Positions 1-10,605 of a stretch of DNA of 64,000 nucleotides are shown in pieces. The stretch covers positions 295,501 through 359,500 of the forward strand of contig JACEVL010000154.1 of NCBI GenBank assembly GCA_020284085.1, given 5' to 3'. A model generated the notes under the pieces. It worked only from the letters and a program-made list of their open reading frames with translations, was not told the DNA's origin and did no database searches. Both the position numbers and the translations under genes were made by a program. The DNA is from Aporrectodea caliginosa. Taxonomy: Eukaryota; Annelida; Clitellata; Crassiclitellata; Lumbricidae. Within the stretch, counting starts at the first letter, position 1. Every line of letters starts with the position of its first letter.

Positions 1-211
1 GCATAAACATATATATAATATATGTCCATACATATATATTATATATATATATATACATTTACATATACAAATATATACATGTACATATACACATACATAT
101 ATATATACACACACAAATATATACATATATGTACATATACATATGCACATATATATATATACATATACACATACATACATATATATATATACAAACAGAC
201 GCATACATAAA
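1..211. repeat. TA/CA-rich microsatellite
   Basis: Alternating TATATA, ACATATAC and CACATA runs fill the stretch without interruption. The open frames across it only encode Tyr-Ile-Thr-His repeats and are not genes. A second tract of the same type follows at 493-620, on the other side of a LINE fragment. Confidence 0.9.
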
Positions 212-241
212 TATATACATGTCACTGCGGACCTGTTAATG

Positions 242-492
242 TCCGTATCCCTTGCTGGGTTAATTGCTCGTCTTCCTAAATTCTTCCACGTCTCCTTGTA
301 TATGGTCAATCAACTGCTCTGGTTTCCTATTACAGCCTGCAGTCAGTTCAAAGTCCTTGTTTTGGTCCTCAAGTCCAAGCTGGTTTTGCTCTGAAATATC
401 TCAGAGATCTCATTCACTCTCCTCATTCTGCAGCTACTCTCCGACCTCTCTGCTCTTTGGACTGGCATTTGTCTCGTGAACTAGGACCAATA
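242..492 (+). mobile_element. LINE C-terminal fragment, duplicate of 1258-1500
   Basis: It reads as the end of an L2/CR1-type ORF2, with the family hallmark of a short 'LIARLPKF...' segment followed by a degraded 'LHWLPI' block. The same 240 bases recur at about 1258-1500 with only a few differences. This copy stops abruptly in the middle of the C-terminal coding and runs into a TA microsatellite at 493. Confidence 0.6.
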
Positions 493-620
493 TATACACA
501 TATATGTACATATATGTACATATATATACGTGTATACATATATATAGTAATACATGTACATATACTCATACCTATATGCACATAATATATACATGCATAA
601 TTGCATATATATATACATAC
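493..620. repeat. TA-rich microsatellite
   Basis: ATATAC/TATG repeats occupy the space between two retroelement fragments. There is no coding content. Confidence 0.85.
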
Positions 621-670
621 AAATTTGAGGTGGATAATGGAGAGACAGAGGGAGTAGGGCCAGGAGGTAA

Positions 671-1018
671 ACCTCTGTTTCATTGATTACAGCAAAGCCT
701 TTGACTGCATAAATCATTCATTAATGTGGAAAACCTTAAAGGAGATGGGAATACCAACGCATCTCATTATGCTGCTTAAAAGCTTATATGAGAATCAGGA
801 GGCAGTTGTCAGGACGGAACACGGCGACACTGGAAAACTCAGGATAGGGAAAGGAGTGAGACAGGGGTGTATACTCTCTCCGGTCTTGTTGAGTCTATAT
901 GCTGAAAGGATAATCCGAATGGCAGAGCTGGAAATGGCGGATGAAGGAGTGAAGATAGCAGGACAAATACTGAATAATCTAAGGTATGCGGACGACACAA
1001 CGCTTTTGGCTGGCTTCT
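671..1018 (+). pseudogene. RTE (BovB-like) reverse transcriptase fragment
   Basis: About 115 codons of the reverse transcriptase palm are open. They include '[11 protein letters not shown]' (motif A with its catalytic Asp), 'GKGVRQGCILSP' (motif B) and 'LRYADDTTLL' (motif C; YADD at 985-996). This wording is typical of RTE/BovB LINEs rather than the L2/CR1 LINEs elsewhere in the window. The frame then passes without a stop into an L2/CR1-type C-terminus at about 1018, so the two parts come from different elements. Endonuclease and 3' end are missing, and the fragment is not functional. Confidence 0.75.
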
Positions 1019-1706
1019 CTACTAGTGTACGTGACTTAGATGTCACCCTGGACAGTTCTCTTACCTTCTGTGAACATATACCAACCTTACACGCTCTTCC
1101 TACTTCCAACTCCGGCACATCAGGGTGATTAGCAGATCTGTCTCTTCTTCCACCCTGACTTCTATAATACATGCATTTGTCTCTTCTAGAATTGCAACTC
1201 TCTTCTTATTAGCCTTCCCAAGATCCGTCTAGCTCCTGTCCAGTCTGTCCTAAGAGCTGCTGCTGGATTAATTGCTCGTCTTCCTAAATTCTTCCACGTC
1301 TCCTTGTATATGGTCAATCAACTGCTCTGGTTTCCTATTACAGCCTGCAGTCAGTTCAAAGTCCTTGATTTGGTCCTCAAGTCCAAGCTGGTTTTGCTCT
1401 GAAATATCTCAGAGATCTCATTCACTCTCCTCATTCTGCAGCTACTCTCCGACCTCTCTGCTCTTTGGACTGGCATTTATCTCGTGAACTAGGACCAATT
1501 TGGCCCAAACTAGATCATTTGCCACCATTGGGCCTGCCCTGTGGAATGCCCTCCCCTCATTTTTACGTGTTTCCAGTCTTTCTGTATCTGTTCCTACATC
1601 ACTCACCTCAAAACCTATTTCTTCTCTCGAGGTACTCGCCTTGGGAGCGCTACTGAATGGCCATTGCTGTGAGCGGCGCTATATAAATTACTGATTACAT
1701 TACATT
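1019..1706 (+). pseudogene. L2/CR1-type LINE C-terminus and 3' end
   Basis: It begins with 'SVRDLDVTLDSSLTFCEHI', the connection after the reverse transcriptase in L2/CR1 LINEs. It passes through several frames with stops, and ends with the 'FATIGPALWNALPSFLR' block at about 1510-1560. The 3' end carries the window's recurrent LINE tail GCGCTATATAAAT (from about 1677), followed by ATTACATTACAT tandem copies. Many frameshifts show it is dead. Confidence 0.75.
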
Positions 1707-2062
1707 ACATAATGCCAAAGAGGTTAATTAACATTACATCTGGTTGTAAAAGCCAATGTTAGCACTACACAGCAGTTCTTCTACGGCATGTTAATCGATA
1801 TGGCATGTTAAGTTGGGGAACGTAATACCACTTTGCATTAAGCGGAACTGTACATTAACAGGTCCGCAGTGAATTAATATTTTAAATTTTGCCAAAGCCA
1901 TTTAATAATTGTTGTTTCTACTTAGTCATATAAATAAAATTTTGAACTTCAACTGCTACCAAGACAAAGCTATTCTGCCAATTCTAACATAAAAATTCAT
2001 GCATACAAAAAGAAAAAACACCATGGCACTGTTCAGTTACATATCCCTGAAAATTTACTTAC

Positions 2063-2215
2063 TTCTTTTATGTCAAACCCCAAAATTGTTTTCATATAGG
2101 TTGGCAGTGCACTTATTAAGAGGTAGTAACCCCAGATGCTAGAAAAATGGGCAACTGTTACTGCATACACAGGTAATGACGTTGCCATAGCTTTCCATGG
2201 AATTTTTAAACTTTT
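2063..2215 (-). CDS. SLC17-family (sialin-like) transporter, exon E (51 codons)
   Basis: Fifth exon found of a vesicular/lysosomal anion transporter of the major facilitator superfamily (SLC17; sialin and vesicular glutamate transporters). The frame reads 'KIPWKAMATSLPVYAVTVAH' and then '...ALPTYMKTILGFDIKE'. These match the start of the C-terminal half of SLC17 proteins: a Pro-Trp before TM7, 'VAHF' within it, and the conserved 'LPTYM' loop. The acceptor is TTTCTTTCAG and the donor GTAAGT; both boundaries are phase 0 and the exon is exactly 153 bases. It follows exon D (14346-14473) across a 12.1-kb intron. The remaining helices should lie to the left of this window. Confidence 0.93.
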
Positions 2216-2424
2216 CTGAAAGAAATCACAAATACATCATTATTGCCATTTAAAAAGTTTATTGTGTATAAAATGTGCTTCAAAACTTTAAAAACAGTAG
2301 TAATTGCTCTTACAATGCTGAACTGATTGCTGTTTAACTTATGCTGTACAACTACAGATTAAATAAAAACTGTTCAAACAATCACAAAGGGCAGATTAGA
2401 TCTATCTATTCATAACTCATTATC

Positions 2425-2481
2425 ACTACTCTTCTTCATCAACAAGAACATTAATGTCCACCTTGTTGATGAAGAAGTAGT
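2425..2481. repeat. Hairpin-forming inverted repeat
   Basis: ACTACTCTTCTTCATCAAC at 2425 onward is repeated as its reverse complement at 2462-2481 with a 2-base length difference and a 15-base loop. It lies in the intron after exon E's acceptor side. No function is assigned. Confidence 0.6.
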
Positions 2482-2591
2482 CTCCCACATTCCTGTAACC
2501 TGAATGCACTTATACAACACTAAGGACAAAAATACAACTATCCACATACTATCGGACTGTTATTCCACAAGCCTCTCTTACCAGCGGACGA

Positions 2592-2975
2592 TCATCATCA
2601 TCATCATCAAATATTTGTTTAATAGAAATTCAGGTTGACAAAACCGCAAACTGAAACAGATAATCATAGAGTTCGGATAGTTCTAGGTCGACAAGCCATG
2701 TGGTCAAACAGTCAATCCCGCCCAGGTGTTATTCAATATTGTCAATACATGTTCTTGTACAGGAGTCGTGGTATAAAATTTCTATTGTCCTTCGGTGGTA
2801 GTTTGTACTCGTGGGCCCGTGTTCGTAGGTTGTAGCTGTGACTTCGAGACTCGGGAAGAAATCTTCTTAGCACGTGGTGCGGGTCAGATGTTATGGCCCT
2901 GAACAGGGAATCATCGGCCGCGACGGCCAATTGCTCCGCTGCAGGGGCGTTTGGAGGAAGAAACCCGTTTCTCTG
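2592..2975 (-). pseudogene. LINE ORF2 C-terminal fragment with (GAT)n tail
   Basis: On the minus strand the frame gives 'GFLPPNAPAAEQLA', 'DPHHVLRRFLP', 'YNLRTRAHEYKLP' and 'NFIPRLLYKNMY' then stop. This is the standard C-terminus of a LINE family seen twice more here (41625-42142 and 59741-62618). The 3' end is marked by a GAT/ATC repeat at 2593-2613. Only the last 85 codons are kept. Confidence 0.7.
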
Positions 2976-3011
2976 ACTTGTCACCGGAGCCTTCGGTAGT
3001 TTAACTAGCAC

Positions 3012-3424
3012 TGACTGATAATCCCTTGTTTTACTAATTTATCTATTATTATTGTATTGTTCTCTTTCTTAACTATCTTTCTGTGCACTGTGTAACTTGT
3101 TGTAGTGTGTCAATAAGATTTTTCAATAAACGAATATACTACTCAAACTGTAGTATATTGCCCTTCTTCCAAGCTCAAAAGTGCCCACAGAACGAAGTGA
3201 CACAGCATTGATGGTGATAAGCAACTGTGCTTAAAGGAGTTGTTCAAGGTTCTTAAACAGCAACTGCTTCTGGAAGGTTGAACCTGTGTTACAAGTGGAC
3301 CATCATTATCAATAGAATACCATGCCACACATCAATGACCATGTTTCAACAAATTCAGTGCTCAGCACATTGACCTGGCTATAAACTGGATCCTGTCATT
3401 ATTTTGCATCTCAATATGCCAAGT
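3012..3424. other. Intron sequence without recognisable gene
   Basis: Sequence of ordinary composition. Possible frames are short and resemble nothing I know. No TIRs or tails were seen. Confidence 0.5.
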
Positions 3425-3511
3425 ACAATCATCAGTGCGCTCGGAGTCCGAGCGCACTGATGATTGTAAGAGTGAAACAATGGGCCGAGCCTCGGATCAT
3501 TGTTTCACTCT
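3425..3511. repeat. Two adjacent perfect hairpins
   Basis: The first has perfect 21-base arms, 3425-3445 and 3447-3467, separated by one base. The second starts two bases later, with perfect 14-base arms 3469-3482 and 3498-3511 and a small inner CCGAG/CTCGG stem. Such precision implies recent origin by template-switch or fold-back synthesis. Confidence 0.85.
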
Positions 3512-3621
3512 TTTTGCAAATTTCAGTCTTCAGTCATTATATCTTTGTGTTCTTAGGTTATAAATTAGCACCTCTCCTTGGACTTATGAATGCTTCTGTT
3601 CACTGTGCAAGGAACTGTATG

Positions 3622-3655
3622 GATGGCAAAGAGCTCAGATGAGCTCTTTGCCATC
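3622..3655. repeat. Perfect 16-base hairpin
   Basis: Arms 3622-3637 and 3640-3655 are exact reverse complements with a 2-base loop. It is the third such structure within 240 bases. Confidence 0.85.
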
Positions 3656-3959
3656 TACCAGTCTTCAATCAGCACCCTGATTGACAGTCTCCTCCCCTTA
3701 GGACTGTGGAGGCATGCTGGACGCCTCTCATTCCATTGTTCAAAGGAGCCTGTCACAATCTTCATCGAGAAGTTACACAGCTCGAGGACTGTGCCATCTG
3801 GGTTCATCATATGCAACAAATGCATGGCATGTTCAGGGAAAAGGAGATGCTTTTCTGGGATAAGACGAGCAAATGAGACAAGAACAACCCTTGACGACTG
3901 TGGTCATTGCTTTCCAGCATCCTTGGCCGTTCTATATAAACAAATCCAACCATACAACC

Positions 3960-4690
3960 ATCTCTGTGTTCTATTCTATTTACGGACTTATAAAGCACCT
4001 CTCAGGCTCTCACAGTACAACCTAATCAGAAGCGCTTCCAGTGCGAAGAACGCCTCAAAAAGTCTTAAGAGTACAGGCAGAAACAGTAGTACTTCCAGAT
4101 AAGGGGCCGTCCATAAATGACGTCACGCAATTTTGGCCGATTTTTGACCCCCTCCCCCTCGTCACACTTCGTCACAAAAATTTACACACCCCCTGAAAAA
4201 TTATGTCACAAAGCTCTGACTCCCCCCCTAAAACCAAATTTCCATGGCGAAGAAAAATGCTCCTTCATGGAATAAATAGGGAGAGCATGAATATTTTAAA
4301 ATCTAACGGTGACCAAATATTTAAATAATTAGAAAATTATTAATAATGGTGCCGGTATGCATTAAAATAATCAAAGAAATTATGAAAATTTAATACTCAA
4401 AATTAGTGCTGTTATTATTAAAATTAAATTGTTGTTATTTGTTAAATTTAATTACACTGACCTGATGTGACGTCACACTTCTCTGACCCCCACCCCACCC
4501 CATGTCACACATCGTCACAAATTTCCGACCCCCGACCCCCCAGGTGCATGACGTCATTTATGGACGGCCCCTAAGATCGCAACGCAAGTTATAGGAGGAA
4601 GGTCATTCCACAGCAAAGGGCCAACAGAGGCATATGCACGATGCTGTGCTGTGGTAGTTCAAGACCGAGGTACTAGAAGGTCAGGACAGT
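3960..4690 (-). pseudogene. L2/CR1-type LINE C-terminus, split by a MITE
   Basis: Minus-strand reading from about 4650 gives 'AYASVGPLLWNDLPP', the conserved near-terminal LINE block. It is interrupted at 4571-4103 by a MITE. LINE material resumes at 4102 and runs to a 3' end near 3960, where GAGAGGTGCTTTATAAG matches the GCGCTATATAAA tails of the other LINEs. The element is 5'-truncated and frameshifted. Confidence 0.6.
4103..4571. mobile_element. GGGGCC-ended MITE, copy 1
   Basis: Terminal inverted repeats begin GGGGCCGTCCATAAATGACG and end with the reverse complement at 4571. The flanks are TAA on both sides (4100-4102 and 4572-4574), a 3-base target duplication. The ends are rich in CCCCC/TGACGTCA; the middle is AT-rich and non-coding. 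A second copy in the opposite orientation lies at 22516-22961. The family's transposase is not in the window. Confidence 0.9.
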
Positions 4691-4700
4691 CTAAATAGCA

Positions 4701-4746
4701 TGGCCACGGACTATCTGGCATTCACAAGCCAGATAGTCCGTGGCCA
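4701..4746. repeat. Perfect 19-base hairpin
   Basis: Arms 4701-4719 and 4728-4746 (TGGCCACGGACTATCTGGC and its reverse complement) enclose an 8-base loop. Confidence 0.85.
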
Positions 4747-5248
4747 CGCAGTCAGTCGTTCAAATCAATGACACTCCAACCACTGACTCAAATGTACTGC
4801 AGGATGTTGCAACTGGAGCCGATTTCCATGGAAGACCTGTGCCAGTTGCTGCTGCTAGCTAATAGACCTTACAGTTCACCCACCAACCGTATGATCACTA
4901 CTGTATTGTTCCTTCACAACACGTTGGTGCATGTTGAGGGGCAGGATCAAAGCTGGAGGTTACTTGATCCGTCTTCTGTAAGGCCCTCCTTGCCATCCCG
5001 GCCTTTGCACACCCATCCACCCTTGCAAGCACATCGACTTCGGACCTCTTTGACATCCATGCAGGGCCGCTATAAGGGTGCTGCAACAGCCAGGCCCGCA
5101 GTTTTGAGGTGCCCGCATTTTCGGAAGTGAAGAAATTTGTTTCTCAATGGACTTGTTCTTAACTCATTACTAAATCTAGCGAAAATGCTGTAACGTGAAT
5201 AAATACGAAGTAATAATTAATTTAATTACTTATAGCTATTTAACTAGG
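4747..5248. other. Unassigned intron sequence
   Basis: A 120-codon open frame on the plus strand (4768-5130) has unremarkable composition, no recognised domain and no splice or retroelement context. I do not call it a gene. Confidence 0.4.
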
Positions 5249-5345
5249 GTTGCCAGATGTCCAGTTTCAGTCCGGTATTTAGACAATCCGTTCGGTGTGT
5301 AATTTCAGACATGACCGGACATGATGGTGTCCGGTAAATAAATAT
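5249..5345 (+). mobile_element. Solo hAT-type terminus
   Basis: TAGGGTTGCCAGATGTCC at 5249 matches the terminus of the complete hAT element at 57654-58453 (TAGGGTTGCCAGATAC). It is followed, as there, by CCGG-rich subterminal sequence. The opposite end was not found, so only one arm is claimed. Confidence 0.5.
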
Positions 5346-5384
5346 TTTAACAATAAGTGTTGGAATGTAGTTTCTTAGTGAGCC

Positions 5385-5490
5385 CAGGAAGCTTTGGTCG
5401 GCATTTAATGACATCCTGGGTCGCTCACGCTCCAGGAGCTGCCCAGCTACATTGCTCTTCATGGCCGATGGTTTTTGGAAGCCAAGGTGC
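5385..5490 (+). pseudogene. Short LINE linker fragment
   Basis: The plus strand reads 'RKLWSAFNDILGRSRS', like the endonuclease/reverse-transcriptase linker of CR1/L2 LINEs. The fragment is short and the assignment weak. Confidence 0.3.
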
Positions 5491-6208
5491 GCTTAGTTCG
5501 TGAGGCCACTTCCGTACTTTCCACCTACAAACTGTGGCCCATCCTCCTCAAGCCTCGTCACCAGAAAGAATTGCATCGGATAATTGCATCCGCACTGAAG
5601 ACCTGAAAACTTAATCCATTCCTATCATTCCTCCTCCAGGAGAGCCTTGACACCCTTCTGCCATTCTTAATGGTACTGTGCAATCACTCCCTTCAAGAGC
5701 GAGTACTTCATGTGACTCAGAAGAGGCCCATTCTCGTTCCTGTGCTCAGGGCTGAAGGTCTTGATCAGTGCTTCCCCACTCAGATTTTACTATGGAACCC
5801 TTTTGATCTGAAAATAATTTTTGACGCAACCCCGACCTAACCAAACCATATTTTGGTATACGTAGTGCCTGTGTGGAAAGTAGACCAATTATAGGCTTAA
5901 TTCAGAGGTTTCAAAACCTTTTTAATGGTGGGTCAATAGCAATATTTTCCAGCAAGTGGCGGGCCAGTGGGCAAAAGACGCCTGAGCAAACTGGAGGTAT
6001 AAAAATGGGATGGGCTTGGTGTGCCCATCACCAGAAAATTTTTGCTAAGCTAAATCTTAAATGGTGCATTTTTAGCAAAGAAACAGTCAAATTAGACTTA
6101 CAAAATCTTAATTTTGATCCTCATTACAAAATTATAAAATCGTTAAATTTCGCCCCTGGCATAAAATTGATTTAAATAAGCTAAAGAATGATATCTTGGC
6201 ATCTCAAT

Positions 6209-7048
6209 CAGCGCCGGCCCTAGTATATTGCGGGCCCTGTGCAGAGTGAACTGTACGGGCCCCCATGACACAAGTCAAATTGTTTTTCATTGCTAATCAT
6301 TATAGGTAGGCCTATATGTACACACATATGTGTGTGCTAAATAATAAACCCTAAAAATAAAATCCTCGAAAATCTAAAAGAAATAACATAAAATAATTAA
6401 CAAAGGTGCCGTACACAGTCGCGTAAAACAGTGGTTTTGAAACTTTTTGGACCAGAGACCCTTAGGCCTACTTTTTCTAGGCTTTGCTCGGGGACACAAG
6501 TATTAAAGCTGTAAAATTTCTCACTTAAAATTTATGCAAAGTATAGCAAAGTAGGCTATTTCTGGGTGCAGAAATGGTAATCATTTCTGCACCCAATGTT
6601 ATCTTTTGCGACAACATATAATATGTCAAAATATAAAAGTCAAATGGTTTCAACTTGGTACCATTTGACTTTTATTTTTTGACAAAAGAGAAGATTAAAT
6701 TGAAGCCATAACATTATTATTAGGGTGTCTTGTTCGTATTAATTTTCTGTGACACTTTCGGGCCCCACAATATGGGTCCCGAAAATATCACAGGTTTTAC
6801 TGTGAGATTTTCTGGTCTCCCCACTAATAGGGGCCCGAAAATGTCATAAAATGTCGCAGAAAACTGAGTTTGTACCAAGTGACTTTTATTGTTTATTTTT
6901 TTGATAAAAGAGAAGATTTAATTGAAACCATATTAGGCCTATTATTATTAAGGTGTCTTGTTCGTGTTAATTTTCTAACATTTTCAGGCCCCCTAATTTG
7001 CGGGCCCTGTGCAATTGCACGGTTCGCACAATGATAAGGCCGGTACTG
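6209..7048. mobile_element. Non-autonomous hAT-like element (CCGGCCC-rich ends)
   Basis: The left end CAGCGCCGGCCCTA is mirrored by TAAGGCCGGTACTG at the right. TCTCAAT flanks both ends (6202-6208 and 7049-7055), seven visible bases of what is probably an 8-base hAT duplication. Inside are GGGCCC-rich subterminal blocks and a direct repeat of about 110 bases (about 6665-6775 and 6880-6985). Perfect hairpins lie at 6563-6595 and 6633-6675. There is no transposase. Confidence 0.7.
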
Positions 7049-7206
7049 TCTCAATTGTGGCTATCTGCTGCACAAACATCTAATGAGCTGGCTCTGCACT
7101 GCAGTTCCAGTCCACTGTAACTGAGCTGCTTGATAAGCAAATTCTTTTTAAAATGAAGAGTAGAGCGCACACCACAGCCTTGGTTCAACTCTGCAATTTC
7201 TGAGGC

Positions 7207-7850
7207 TAGGTGTCGCAGAAGTCAATTGGAGCATTGGAGCTCTCGTCTGCCTTCTGATCACATTAAACAGTGCAAACGTGTGCGAAAACTTGTTTCATCT
7301 GCCAAATCTGAATATTTAACTACCGGTAATTTAATTAATGAAAGTTCTACATCACCAAATTTTTGTGGTTGGCCTCTTAATAAATTGTTACATCGGGAGA
7401 AGTTACATTTGTCCACTACTACGTGCTTAGCTGCCCATGATCTTGCAAGTAAATTCTTGAACTTTTTCCAGATAAAATTTCTGGCATACGTCTTATATTG
7501 GTCAGTTCCTTTGCATTGGACAAATTCCTCCATCCAAATTGTACACCTTCTATCATGGACTACTTCTGCCAACTACTTCTGGGAGAGGTTCAAACGCTTA
7601 TCTTTTCCTCGCCTAACAAAACTAGGCCGTCTCTTGACATCATTCCTACTTGGTTTCTGAAAGAATGCTTTTATGTCCTGGGCCCCACCATTACATCGAT
7701 TATCAATTTCTAATTGCAAGAGGGATCCTTCCAATCTGCTTTTGCTCATGCCATAGTTCATCCGCTGCTTAAGAAACCTTATCTTGATTCTGATGATCTC
7801 TCAAATGACAGGCCAATCTCAAACTTTAATTTTGCTATCATTGTACCAGA
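7207..7850 (+). pseudogene. L2/CR1-type LINE, reverse-transcriptase N-terminal part
   Basis: Across three frames it reads 'NKLLHREKLHLSTTTCLAAH', 'SKFLNFFQ', 'NKTRPSLDIIPTWFLKECF', 'AHAIVHPLLKKPYLD' and 'DRPISNF'. These are the fingers-domain landmarks of the LINE reverse transcriptase (K-S-x-x-LD-x-IPT and the PLLKKP strand). The element stops before motif A. It abuts the Gypsy gag remnant at about 7900. Confidence 0.75.
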
Positions 7851-7944
7851 AACTTGACAAAACTGATCCAGCTGTCATCGCTCCAGTACATCAGAACAAC
7901 AGCTATACTTTTGCCATCCTGCCATCTTGTTGGCAGCCGTTAGC

Positions 7945-8289
7945 GACCTGAGGTGTTTAAACTGGAACAATTTGTAAATTGTTTACCACCTGAGTTACAC
8001 AGATGGCTGGTAGACAAGAAACCTTTGACACTTAGCGCGGCAGCAAAGCTGGCAGACGAATACGCAGTTTTGAATAAACATGGAAGCCACTGGGGGGCCT
8101 AAACAAGATTCTTTTGGCTGGAGACGATATTCGGCACAAAGGGTTACTGCAGGATTCCAGAAATTTACACATATGAAGGAAAGTAATGATACACAATTGT
8201 TTGAGGAACAAATTGTATGCAACTATTGCAAAGAGGTCGGCCAAGTTATTTCAAGGTGTGACAAGATTAGGCAAAGAAGAAGCATCCAT
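7945..8289 (+). pseudogene. Gypsy (Ty3-like) gag remnant
   Basis: The first part reads 'LEQFVNCLPPELHRWLVDKK' and 'AAAKLADEYAVLNKHG', the SCAN-like capsid segment of animal Gypsy gag. After a frameshift comes 'CNYCKEVGQVISRCDK', a CCHC zinc knuckle in which the His is replaced by Gln. The reading frame is cut at 8289 by the hAT at 8290-10304 and resumes at 10306 in the protease. The protein would package element RNA. Confidence 0.75.
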
Positions 8290-10304
8290 TAGGGTGCTCC
8301 AAAATGTAATGTATTTCCCGAAAGTTCCAAAAAGTATTGCTCCAAGGCGATTTTCCCATTCCATTTATCACTTTGTTCAACTGTACCAATTTTCAGACCA
8401 ATTGAAAAAGGCTAAGCCTTGCCCCCGGCACAAAAACGTTAAAATATGTGAAAATATGGGAATATGCTTTAAAATCGGCAATATCATGGAGAAATAACGT
8501 AATTATTTTCATGATGATTAACTTCTTTTGTGAACTATTGTGTGCAGAGGTGTAGTATTGGTACTTGTACTTGTACTCAAGTGCAACTTGAGTACAGTCA
8601 GTACTTGAACTTGTACTGGAGACCTAAGTACTTGAGACCTAAGTACTTAGACACAAATGACATTTCTACAGGCACTCGGATACTTTACCAGTAAGCTTTG
8701 TCTTTCCTTTAAGTCATTAATTCTTACGTTCCGGATATTTAATATTCTGGCAGTTATGTATGAACCGCATCTTGATCAGAATTTCTTCCGGTTGTCTTGC
8801 TAAAATAGAGGCCACGGACGGTGATAATGCTAACAATAAAAATACTAATATTCCTAGAGCTGTTAAGTTTGGTTATGAATAATGATAATTTCACTCTCAA
8901 GGGAAATGCTACTTCTGCTAAGTGCAAGTTTTGTAGTGAGAAAACTATAATTCAGAAAACAACTGGCACAACATCAAACTTTGTTAAACACTTGCAAAAA
9001 CTCCAGACGGAGAGGTGAGCAGTGAGTAACAAACCATTTGAGCTCTATCGAGTAATGCAAATGTAAGTCGTCGAACTTTCTCAGCACCATACGAAAGCTG
9101 CGATAAGGAAACCAGCTTATTCACCGAAATAGTGCATTTTATTAATTGTATTATAGTAAGAAACCATTGAACCTATGGCTTATACATGGAATTCATGTGT
9201 GAATGAATTATGAAAATTGTGAGTTTTCTATGTTCCTCTGTGTTCTATGTTCCTCTCGAAAGAGTCTTCCGCTGTGTGGAAGGAAACATTGTAATCTGTA
9301 TCAAAACGCGCTTAGTTAGACCACTTACATGTAGGTAGTCATTTGCGAATCATTTTTATGTTTTACGTAAAACGCTAATTAAGGTATTTTCTTTGTGTTG
9401 CTCAAATTGTCAAAGACTGCCTACAACTAGTATGTTCTTATTTAATGTGTGCAGATATATCTTATGTGAATGAGACACGTGCTTTGTTGGGGGCCCACCT
9501 CAAGTTTCTTTGGCAGGGGTGGAGCAGGTGCTACACCAACGTCTCATTTTGGCACGATAATCACAGATACGGTTGCATCAACCGAAACTACAGACCTCAT
9601 GTATCAAAAAGTCTAAGCTATTTGGTCACTACTGTACACGATCTTCTGTGAAACCGAGCACCTTATCATCACAAGTGACAACCTGATTCAATGTCAGAGG
9701 CCATGATGACTTTGATGAAATTGATTGTTTGGACGTTTGGAATGCAGCAAAACTGTTGACAAACCAGCGTTTGGAGTTGTTGTGAGTGTGCATGCATCTA
9801 GCGCTCCGGTTGAAAGTGTGTTTAGTTTAATATTAAAACAGTTTCGATTGCATCTGAGTGACAAGATGCTCACGTCCATTATATTTCTTTAAAAAAAGCA
9901 AAATTAAAATTAGTGTATGTGGCAATACACCATTGCTTTGTCAAGGAAGTAAATCCTTGTTCTTGCAGTAGCCATGTGTACTTGTACATGTGTACTTGTA
10001 CTTGATACTTAAGTATTTGTACAGGTACTTAAGACCTCAGTACTTGTATTTGTACTTGCAACCTTTCATGTTCCAGTCAAAAAATATGAAACATATTAGT
10101 TTTTTCATATATACTTAAATACCGGTAATTTATGTTTCAACAGAAAAATCGCGAATATTGTTAAAACTTCATCGTGCTGGGGGCAAGGCTTAGCCTTAAT
10201 GTAAAAGCCTAAAATTTGGATTTTTAGACTCATCTGCATGAGACGCATGGGAAAATGTCCTTGGAGCAAAGATATTTCAACTTTTATTTTTCTGGAGCAC
10301 CCTA
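8290..10304. mobile_element. hAT element with TAGGGTGCTCC ends, inserted in Gypsy gag/pol
   Basis: The ends TAGGGTGCTCC and GGAGCACCCTA are flanked by a perfect 8-base duplication GCATCCAT (8282-8289 and 10305-10312). Subterminal inverted blocks such as GGCTAAGCCTTGCCCCC occur about 120 bases in from both ends. The 2.0-kb body consists mostly of a second, older hAT (about 8540-10066), so the outer element may have been a short MITE that was itself invaded. Removing it rejoins the Gypsy coding sequence. Confidence 0.85.
8540..10066 (+). pseudogene. Decayed inner hAT transposon with transposase pieces
   Basis: The termini are arrays of GTACTT/AAGTAC motifs (about 8555-8650 and 9965-10060) starting CAGAGGTGTAG, a familiar hAT style. 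An N-terminal piece near 8920-9015 reads 'AKCKFCSE' and 'GTTSNFVKHLQK', a BED zinc finger (CxxC then H). A C-terminal piece near 9780-9890 reads 'SVHASSAPVESVFS' and 'RLHLSDKMLTSIIFLK', the hAT dimerisation region. The catalytic middle is missing, so this is a dead transposase. Confidence 0.75.
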
Positions 10305-10305
10305 G

Positions 10306-10523
10306 CATCCATTTAATGAAAATTGGAGGAATGGTCCTAAACACGAAGGTTTGGTTAATCAAATGTCGGCGCCTGTTAATGTGCATGGATTTGGTTCTGA
10401 AATAACTACAGTAGACAAGCGTTATAGCCCTTTGTGTGAATGAATGTGTGTCTGATGGAAATGATGTTAAAAGGTCTGCGATTTTTCTGAGAGATTCTGG
10501 GTCGTTGCAGAGTCTTGTTAGTT
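10306..10523 (+). pseudogene. Gypsy gag tail and protease remnant
   Basis: The frame reads 'HPFNENWRNGPKHEGLVNQM' and later 'AIFLRDSGSLQSLVS', then stop. The DSG at about 10493-10501 is the aspartic protease active-site triad seen in Gypsy proteases ('RD-T/S-G'). It continues the gag remnant at 7945-8289 across the hAT insertion. Reverse transcriptase should follow but is deleted. Confidence 0.7.
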
Positions 10524-10605
10524 AAGAATGAAGGTGAGACTATAAATATAGCGGTAGTCACACGAGCGCAGTCACGCATGAACACAGACGAGAAGGCAGA
10601 TAGGG

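Larger units (their letters stand above)
222..1873. mobile_element. Region bounded by a 20-base inverted repeat (possible broken TIR element)
   Basis: The sequence at 222-241 (TCACTGCGGACCTGTTAATG) returns as its reverse complement at about 1853-1873. Both copies mark the edge between simple or LINE-derived DNA and flanking DNA. This suggests terminal inverted repeats of a small DNA transposon into which LINE material was later inserted. No target duplication is evident, so the element assignment is inference. Confidence 0.35.

Noticed and set aside
22..394. Several open frames rich in Tyr, Ile, Thr and His
   Set aside because: They are translations of TA/CA microsatellite DNA.
7258..7572. 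104-codon minus-strand frame
   Set aside because: It is the shadow of the plus-strand LINE reverse transcriptase fragment.
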